From Gigaspora margarita (taxonomy: Eukaryota; Glomeromycota; Glomeromycetes; Diversisporales; Gigasporaceae), in contig WTPW01000013.1 in assembly GCA_009809945.1 (NCBI GenBank), forward strand, positions 374,610 through 438,609: a stretch of DNA of 64,000 nt. The letters run 5' to 3'. The notes beneath the pieces were generated by a model, which was not told where the DNA came from, did no database searches, and saw nothing but the letters and a program-made list of their open reading frames with translations. Within the stretch, counting starts at the first letter, position 1. Every line of letters starts with the position of its first letter. Positions 57,270-64,000 of the stretch are shown in pieces. Both the position numbers and the translations under genes were made by a program.

Positions 57270-58129
57270 TGACGAATGACGTCTCATGGTTTCGTCATGA
57301 CAAAACCTTGACAATTGACGAAACCCCCGACGATTGACGAAACCTATAACAAATTGATGAAACCTATGACGAATTGACGAAACCTATGATGAATTGACGA
57401 AACCTATGATGTATTGACGAAATCTATGATGAATTAATGAAACCTATGACGAATTTACGAAACCTATGACATATTGATGAAACCCTTGACGAAACCTCTA
57501 ACGATTGATGAAACATCGGCAACCGATTCAGCCAATAATTAAACAACAAGCTTCTATATAATGATATTTAGATAAACTAAACCTTAAATTGGTTCAAAAA
57601 TATCTTTACGCGCTTTGTTTATTTACAAAATTTAATTTCCTTTTTTGATTTGTTATTCGTAAATAAGTAAAATCACGATAATAATTATGCACTGGATATC
57701 TTAGCAACCTATATTGATTCTCTATCGCTGTTATTAATTATGCATTATCGCTTAAAACATCGTTTTTTTTTAGCTCTTATCATCATCATTATTAAAACAC
57801 TTTTTAACTTTTTATAAACGCGGTAATTAACTCTATCTTTTATGGAATATAACTCTTCAGATTTCTTCATAGCTTTCATCAATTCGTCATAGGTTTCGTC
57901 AATTTGTCATAGGTTTCGTCAATTCGCCATAGGTTTCGTCAATTCTTCATAGGTTTCATCAATTCGTCATAGGTTTCGTCAATTCGTCATAGGTTTTGTC
58001 AATCGTCTAGGGTTTTGTCAATCGTCAATTCGTCAATCAGAAATTACCTGACGAATGGTTTCGTCAATCAGAAATTACCTGACGAATGGTTTCGTCATTC
58101 GTCAATGACGTATATTTAGTCATTCGTCA
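57270..58129. mobile_element. Foldback element with 20-bp tandem arrays in opposite orientations
   Basis: Ends TGACGAATGAC at both sides (inverted). The left arm holds about ten copies of the 18-20 bp unit GACGAATTGACGAAACCTAT; the right arm holds about nine copies of the inverse ATAGGTTTCGTCAATTCGTC (57885-58030) plus two GTCAATCAGAAATTACCTGA units. The 340-bp centre (57535-57875) is unrelated AT-rich DNA. No transposase. Arrays of subterminal repeats usually bind a transposase (inference). Confidence 0.85.
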
Positions 58130-58419
58130 GGCATCATTAACGTACACCTATTAAATTTAAACGTACATATTCTCTAATTATTAAATATCAATTTATCGCT
58201 ATTGCAACACAAATTCTTTATATATTATAAATGTGCGCTATACCCAATTACATATTATATATTAATTATATGTCAAAATTATTGCCCATTTCGAACATTT
58301 TATTTATTAAATCGTCAGTATTATTGTTCATATTACCAAGTGAATTTAAAGTTATTTTATTATTATTATGTCAACTTATCAGCTTGTAAATGGATGCTAG
58401 TTTCATATGATATACTAGT

Positions 58420-58447
58420 AAGATCAATCAATCAATCAATCAATCAA
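58420..58447 (+). repeat. TCAA microsatellite
   Basis: About six to seven copies of TCAA followed by CAATTCTCAATTCTCAA. Confidence 0.85.
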
Positions 58448-58459
58448 TTCAATTCTCAA

Positions 58460-59035
58460 TTCTCAAAATATAATAAAATTACCCCCCGTGTCATGACTGT
58501 CCTGTCCGTACCAAAGTATTTGATTGGTTAGAACTAACCCTTTACATAAGTGCATGGCTAGCCCTTTTAGTAATGATTTTTATTTATCCGATTATAGCAT
58601 ATTTCATATGTCGTGCTTATGTGAAAATACTATAGTGTGGAAGTTTATTAAATATATCAAAATCTTAAAATAAAATTATTTTTTATATTATAAATTTTTT
58701 TATATTATTATATTATATTTTTTTTTTTATAAAATAAAATAATGCCTGGTCATGCTGATGTTCCCTCTATGAAATTTGATTGGTTGTGTTAAATCAGCCA
58801 ACTTTATAAAGCGACATATTGATCGTTTGCATAATTAATGTCGTAACAAAATCGTCATTATTTGCAATCGAACTATGAATTGATAATCAATGCGTGAAAA
58901 TTGAAACGTGTATACAGAAACGATCAGTTACTCTTATTCACATTTTCAGTTGTCATCTATGATTTCAAAAATTGACTTTCATTCACTATATGCACTTTGT
59001 AGATATTAGATTAACTGAGATATGGATAATGTTAG
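58460..59035. other. AT-rich spacer, no gene seen
   Basis: No stable frame or repeat. It borders the second satellite block. Confidence 0.4.
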
Positions 59036-59351
59036 TAGCATGTGTTAGTGAGTCACGTACTGTGTATCGTCAGAATAGTAAGGCCTGCAGCAGAATTTTT
59101 TACAGTAACTCACGATAGAAACCATAATAATTCTAACGCAAACTATCTCAACCACATATTGTGATTATTAGAATAGCAAGCAAGTTTTATATGAGTTTTT
59201 TTTTACGATAGAATAATAATTCTAAGCAAACTAATTCAACCTTAACCACATATTGTGATTATTAGAATAGTGAGCAAGAGTTTTTTTTACAGTAATTCAT
59301 GATATAATAATTCACAATAACCTCAATGCAAACCCAACCTTAACTCCGTAT

Positions 59352-59510
59352 TACAGTCAGACCTCTCTAAATGTAAAACCTTGCATTTAGAGAGATATGC
59401 ATTTAGGGAGGTAAAAATCTATAAATAACATATGAGTTGGGACCAAGTCGAGCCATGCATTTAGAGAGTTATGCATTTAGAGAGGTTGCATTTAGGAAGG
59501 TCTGACTGTA
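59352..59510. mobile_element. Pogo-like MITE in the satellite
   Basis: The element is 59354-59508 (155 bp). Ends CAGTCAGACCTCTCTAAATG and (reverse) CAGTCAGACCTTCCTAAATG pair, with TA duplicated outside. GCATTTAGAGAG words recur four times. Sister of the intronic element at 63012. Confidence 0.88.
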
Positions 59511-59927
59511 TGCAGTGAATAGGTTTGTAACAGAATTTTTTATACTAATTCATGATACAAACTGACTACCTTTTCATCATTACAGGAGTAGCAAGCTTTG
59601 AACAAAATGTTTAAGCGATAGAAATTGCAATAATTCCAATGTTAACTAACTCAACCTTATAGAAAAATACAAGACAATTCTAATGCAATTTAACTCAACT
59701 TTTAACAACACTGTGGTTGCCAGAATAATGAGTAAGTATTGCAGAATTTTTTACGTAACTCATGAAAATTTTAATGCAAACTTGCACAACCTTAACCACT
59801 TACTGTGTTTACTGGAATAGTAAATAATTTCTATAAGATTGTTTACCTTAACTTGTAATGAAAATCCCGGTAATATCAATGCAAAACCAACTCAATTTTA
59901 GTTATTGTGTACTGTGTTATTGCTTTT

Positions 59928-60170
59928 TTCGATTTAGTAAGATTAATCAATATATAATTTTTTTTTGTGATCTCCATGAGTCCCACAATTATGATATAGT
60001 TTCAGAACTCATTTCATAAGTACTTTTTTGGCATTTTTATTATATTTCTTAGATGGGTTTTGCAAGTATAACAAATTCAAGTGATTACATCTATTGTGAT
60101 TGTGGGACTCATTAACCTTACAAAAAAATCACAAATTGATCAAATTAAGCTAAGTCAAAAAAAGCAATAA
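59928..60170. mobile_element. TIR MITE in the satellite, TTATTGCTTTTTT ends
   Basis: TTATTGCTTTTTTCGATTTAG at the left and (reverse) TTATTGCTTTTTTTGACTTAG at the right pair, as do internal ATGAGTCCCACAAT and ATTGTGGGACTCAT. Non-coding. Confidence 0.78.
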
Positions 60171-60390
60171 TAAATTCTGTAACAAATATTATACATAACT
60201 CATGATAGAAATATTTACTGTAACTTGTGATAGTATTCATAGATTCTGATAAAAACTAACTCAACCTTAACCACACAATATGTGTCGCAAGAATAACGAA
60301 CAAGTTTTGTAAAAGAATTTTTACAATTACTGACGGTAGAAATCACAATAATTTAAATGCACACAAATTCAACCACAATGATCAATAGAA

Positions 60391-61505
60391 AAAAGTAGAG
60401 GGCTCCGATAGTGTCCCATCTAATCCTGTAAGTATATAAAAATTGGCATTCACATTTTTGAAAGCAGCTAAAACAATAATATTTGAGTTTTATGACTATA
60501 GAAGAAAATCGTCCAGTTTATCAAATTATTAAATTACAAACTTTAGAATTTATTCTGTTTTTTGGTTGAGGTAATTAAAGCATGTTCATTCTCTCATTTG
60601 GCTTCTTATTTCATCTAGCTCTGTGATTATCAAGATAGTAAATTGTTGGTTTAAGATAAGCTATCGCATTTCAATTTCTCTATTTATAATTTATTTTTTA
60701 TTTACAAAAATTTAGAACATGAAAAAGAATATTTATTATCGCTCTTTGGATTGATGATCTTTGAACACATGAACTATGTTCATGTATTCTGTGTAATTTA
60801 TCAATAAATATTTATTAATCTAAATATTTAAAATAAGCTATTCAATTTATGAATCTTTTACTATTATTTGAATAATTTTTCAGTGAGTATAAAAATTATT
60901 TAATATTTAAATCTAAGTGTTTTGTAAATAAAGTAAAAATGACTAATATGAAAATCTAATTTAATGAATAAAGAAGTCTAATTCAAGAAAATTGCATAAC
61001 ATGACAAAGATATCAAAAATAAAAAATAATAGTCCAAATACAACATTTCAAGGATGGATAGTGGAGATGAAATATTGAGGATTAGATGAAATGATCTCGA
61101 TTTGAATAAATATTTGACTTAATCAATATCATTTGATAGACTTAAAAAATTAATGGGAATTAACCCAAGTAGTATTGCAGGGACGCCAGTGTCACCCCAT
61201 TTTTCGCTTGTAATTTCTAAAATTGAGCAAGAATCAGTCTGTTCTACAACTCTTGAGGGAATAATTTTTGATTATTTGATGGTAAATGTTTTTATGACAG
61301 ACGAACTACAACAGGATAGATAGTGAATTTTTTATTTATTTATTTTTGAAATAAATTGCGCATCAAATTAAGCTATCAAACACAGGTCCAAAAAATAAAT
61401 TGGTGGTATATGTTAATAGATAAAACTTGCATTTACATATATTTGATGTAATTCACAATTGTTTATATTACTATATATTTTTATATTCTAATTTATTACA
61501 TTTTA
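60391..61505 (+). other. Spacer with weak coding hints
   Basis: TATATAAAAA at 60434 precedes an ATG at 60492 whose frame (Met-Thr-Ile-Glu-Glu-Asn-Arg-Pro-Val-Tyr-Gln) runs 25 codons. A second frame from 61153 to 61323 (56 residues: Met-Gly-Ile-Asn-Pro-Ser-Ser-Ile-Ala-Gly...Asp-Glu-Leu-Gln-Gln-Asp) is preceded by GATAG, which could be a splice acceptor. These might be exons of a small gene, but no complete model closes. From about 61420 it is the 3' flank shared by the BTB-LRR genes. Confidence 0.3.
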
Positions 61506-62103
61506 TTATATAATTTTTATATTTGGATGTTTTGATTTTATATCAAAATTAATCTTATTACCCTTATAGAGATTCAAAAAAGTCAGCGTAGAGTTCTTGC
61601 AAAGTGCATTTGATAACACTTTTCCTCCGAATGATCCAAGTTTATTATATTCAAGATTCAAAGAAGTCAGTGTGGAGTTTTTACCAAGTGCATTTGCTAA
61701 TGCGTTTCCTCCTGATTCAAGGTTATTATGTCCAAGATTCAAAGAAGTCAATGTGGAATTATTGCAAAGTGCATCTGCTAATGCTTTTCCTACGTTTGAT
61801 TCAAGTTCATTCGAACCAAGATTCAAAGAAATCAACGTGGAGTTTTTACAAAGTGCATCAGCTAATGCACTTCCTCCTTTTGATCCAAGTTTATTCGAAC
61901 TAAGGTTCAAAGAAGACAACGTTGAGTTCTTGCAAAGTGCATCTGCTAATACTTTTCCTCCGAATGATCCAAGATTATTCAGACTAAGATTCAAATCTTT
62001 CAGTGTGGAATTCTCATAAAGTGCATCTGCTAATGCTTTTCCTCCGATTGATCCAAGATTATTATTGAAAAGATTCAAAGAAATCAGCGTGGAGTTCTTA
62101 TAA

Positions 62104-62271
62104 AGTGCATCTGCTAATGCTTTTCCTCCTTCTGATCCAAGCGCATTCGATTCAAGATTCAAAGAAGTCAGCATGGAGTTTTTCTAAAGTGCATCTGCTA
62201 ATGCTTTTCCTCCTTCTGATCCAAGTGCATTCGATTCAAGATTCAAAGAAGTCAGCGTGGAGTTCTTGCAA
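62104..62271 (-). repeat. Most recent 84-bp LRR duplication in copy 3
   Basis: Units 62104-62187 and 62188-62271 are nearly identical, both encoding Thr-Ser-Leu-Asn-Leu-Glu-Ser-Asn-Ala-Leu-Gly-Ser-Glu-Gly-Gly. The TAG stop falls at the join. Confidence 0.85.
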
Positions 62272-63009
62272 AGTGCATATGCTAATACTTTTCCTCCTTC
62301 GAATTTAAGATAATTATAACTAATATTGAAAGAAGTTAAGGTGGTGTTCTTGCAAAATGCATTTGCTAATATTCTTCCTCCTTCTGGTCCAAGTTGATTA
62401 TTAAAAAGATTCAAAGAAGTCAACATGGAGTTCTTACAAAGTGCATCTGCAAACATTTTTACTCCAGATCGCATAACATGTAAGTTGATGGATCCAAGTT
62501 CAATATTTCTGAGATTCAAGGAAGTCAAAGTGGTGTTCTTGCAAAGCACTTTTGATAACTCGTTCATTTCTTCTAATCCACATTTATAATTAGAAAAATC
62601 CCATTTTGAAGCGCTTTCTTGATTTTCAGCATTATGTGGGCAGTATTTAAGAATTTCTTCATAAACTTCCAATGCTTTGAGAAATTTACCTTGTTTCAGA
62701 TTTCCAAGTGCTTCATTTCTTTTAAATTTTAATGCAATTTCATGTAAATTAGTGAAAGTATCATATTTACATATTGTAATAAAGTCTTTTGGAAAATTCC
62801 AAACTGATACAGTTTCTAGCAAGCTTTTTTCAACTTGTTGACTAATTTCAAATAAACCAATTTCATCTGCTGCAATAAAAATGTCGAGAAAGCTAGCTTC
62901 ATTATTATTGGAAAATGTTCCTGTATAAATATAACTATTCATTTTGTGGAAAATAAAGTAACATTCAATTTAACGGCATAGTAATTTTTGATTTATATAT
63001 GGAACGCAT

Positions 63010-63188
63010 TACATTGAGACCTCTCTAAATGCACCACCATAGGGACCAAACTTTTACAATGTGCGTTTAGAGAACAATAAGAAAAAGCGCTTTAATGGAA
63101 GTCAAACATATATCTGGGCCGGAATTCATGTGTGCATTTAAAGAGGGTGTGCATTTAGGGAGGATGCATTTAAGGAGGTTTCTCTGTA
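63010..63188. mobile_element. Pogo-like MITE inside the intron of copy 3
   Basis: The element is 63012-63186 (175 bp). Ends CATTGAGACCTCTCTAAATG and (reverse) CAGAGAAACCTCCTTAAATG, with TA at 63010-63011 and 63187-63188. GCATTTA(A/G)(A/G)GAGG words inside match the element at 59354-59508. Confidence 0.87.
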
Positions 63189-63554
63189 TTAGTTTTTGAC
63201 AATTGAATTAAAATGTAACCTAAAAATATAATCTTACTTTAAAAGAATTTCAAATACAGATGGAGAAATATTAGGTTTATCGAAAATTATAATTCCATCA
63301 TCTCTCCTTGCCCATCGTGATGATAATGCAGTTTTAAAGTAATCTGATCTTGCCGATAAGATAATAGAATGAGCTTTAAATTCTTTAATATTTGGCTTTT
63401 CACCAACTTTAATTTTTACATCAAAATCTTTATGGCCTTCAAACAAATTTGAAAAATTTTGAATAGGTTTATTATTCATGTTTATGAGTAAAAAATTAAT
63501 TGACACAAAAGTTGATTTTCTTTTAACGTTAGTCAAGTAAGACAAACCTTATCC

Positions 63555-63680
63555 GTTGGGGGGGTATTCATTGTACTATGTAGATCATCAAATGTGGTCC
63601 ATATGAAAATTGAATAAATAATTTTTCGTGTAACAATCATGATCTATAGTACGTAGTAAATTTAACGAAAATCACCCTTA
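63555..63680. mobile_element. Possible short inverted-repeat element upstream of copy 3
   Basis: GGGGGTATTCATTGTACTATGTAGATCAT pairs in reverse with ATGATCTATAGTACGTAGTA ... AAAATCACCC. Borders are uncertain and there is no target duplication. Confidence 0.4.
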
Positions 63681-64000
63681 TATGACAAAAGTGCCCAAAA
63701 ATTAAAAAATTTTATTATAAAAATTTTTGTAAAGTTTATAATTTAGCTAATTAAATTTTTAGCTCAATAAAAAAAATTTTTTAAGAAATTTATACTAATA
63801 ACCAAAATTTTAAATAACTTTAGTACTAGTAAATTAAAGAAAAAAATCTTTTTGTAATAATTAGTATTTGCTTTAAATAATTAATTTACAAAAGAAGTTT
63901 TTTGGTATAATATTAATATAATTAGTTCTAGCTATTTTTAATTTTAAAATGATAAAAAATCATTTGATGTTAGTTCTAGATTTCTTCACTATATAATAAA
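63681..64000. other. AT-rich end of window, nothing recognised
   Basis: Low-complexity AT sequence without a coding frame. Confidence 0.4.

Larger units (their letters stand above)
59040..60390. repeat. Second block of the 105-110 bp satellite
   Basis: Same words and order as at 5830-9400: GCAGAATTTTTTACAGTAAC, CTCAACCACATATTGTG, ATTAGAATAGCAAGCAAG, ACTCAACCTTAACCACA. The units are diverged and two MITEs (59354-59508 and about 59928-60170) have inserted into it. Confidence 0.85.
61506..63479 (-). pseudogene. BTB/POZ plus RNI-type LRR protein, copy 3, with in-frame TAG
   Basis: Exon 1 63479-63238 and exon 2 62934-61506, with a 303-bp intron (donor GTAAGA, acceptor AATAG). The intron carries a pogo-like MITE; without it and one TA it would be 126 bp, like the sister genes. 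The plan is BTB/POZ, then a longer linker than copies 1 and 2 (about 40 extra residues including Trp-Asn-Phe-Pro-Lys-Asp-Phe-Ile and Cys-Lys-Tyr), then 12 LRR units. A TAG at 62186-62184 (codon 331) ends the frame within the fifth unit; the same frame continues 225 codons to the normal end. Either the gene is truncated to 330 residues, is a young pseudogene, or the stop is an assembly error in nearly identical 84-bp repeats. Confidence 0.82.

Noticed and set aside
57280..57530. CRISPR-like regular repeats
   Set aside because: Units are directly adjacent without unique spacers, diverge freely, have an inverted counterpart array, and the genome is eukaryotic.
62184..62186. Reassigned TAG codon (variant genetic code)
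   Set aside because: The other BTB-LRR copies and the transposon domains use standard stops, and the position corresponds to Cys or Tyr in sister units, not to a consistent amino acid.

Overview
The window looks like nuclear DNA of a filamentous fungus, most likely an arbuscular mycorrhizal fungus of the Glomeromycotina (Rhizophagus-like). This is inferred from extreme A+T richness, low gene density, short introns (76-130 bp), a tandem family of BTB plus ribonuclease-inhibitor-type LRR genes, and a dense load of DNA transposons, MITEs and a decayed RNase H-bearing LINE. No bacterial operon, CRISPR, tRNA or rRNA was found. One assembly gap (47178-47982) and a few ambiguous bases (18684-18702) are present.

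Layout. 0-5.4 kb: one probable small secreted cysteine-rich protein gene (2449-2746) among hAT-type and other MITEs. 5.8-9.4 kb: a degenerate satellite of about 105-110 bp period, invaded by a Harbinger-like MITE. 9.7-11.8 kb: Tc1/mariner-like non-autonomous elements with a nested MITE. 12.7-19.4 kb: a dead LINE (endonuclease, reverse transcriptase, RNase H) carrying two MITEs inside its coding region. 19.5-24.3 kb: foldback and hAT elements. 24.5-28.35 kb: a complete but mutated pogo/Tigger-type element with both ends, TA target duplication and a frameshifted CENP-B/DDE transposase. 28.4-42.4 kb: MITEs, foldback elements and minisatellites, plus one badly decayed coding remnant at 37.2-38.4 kb. 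42.7-63.5 kb: three minus-strand BTB-LRR genes (42716-44906, 49814-52255, 61506-63479), an opposite-strand LRR relic cut by the gap, a broken Tc1/IS630-like transposon, a 103-bp palindromic insertion, an 860-bp foldback with inverted tandem arrays, and a second satellite block.

The BTB-LRR genes are the main host loci. Each has a short BTB exon, one intron inside the BTB fold, and a long exon with 12-21 LRR units encoded by 84-bp near-identical DNA repeats. The units differ mainly at residues expected on the exposed LRR face. Copies 1 and 2 share downstream and upstream flanks, so their alignment gives natural empty sites that date several MITE insertions. Copy 3 has an in-frame TAG inside its newest LRR duplication and a pogo-like MITE in its intron.

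Other points worth a second look are a palindromic cassette (around GGTACCATTCGATTCGTCTC) shared by several unrelated-looking foldback elements, and telomere-like TTAGGG tracts that recur inside transposons rather than marking a chromosome end.
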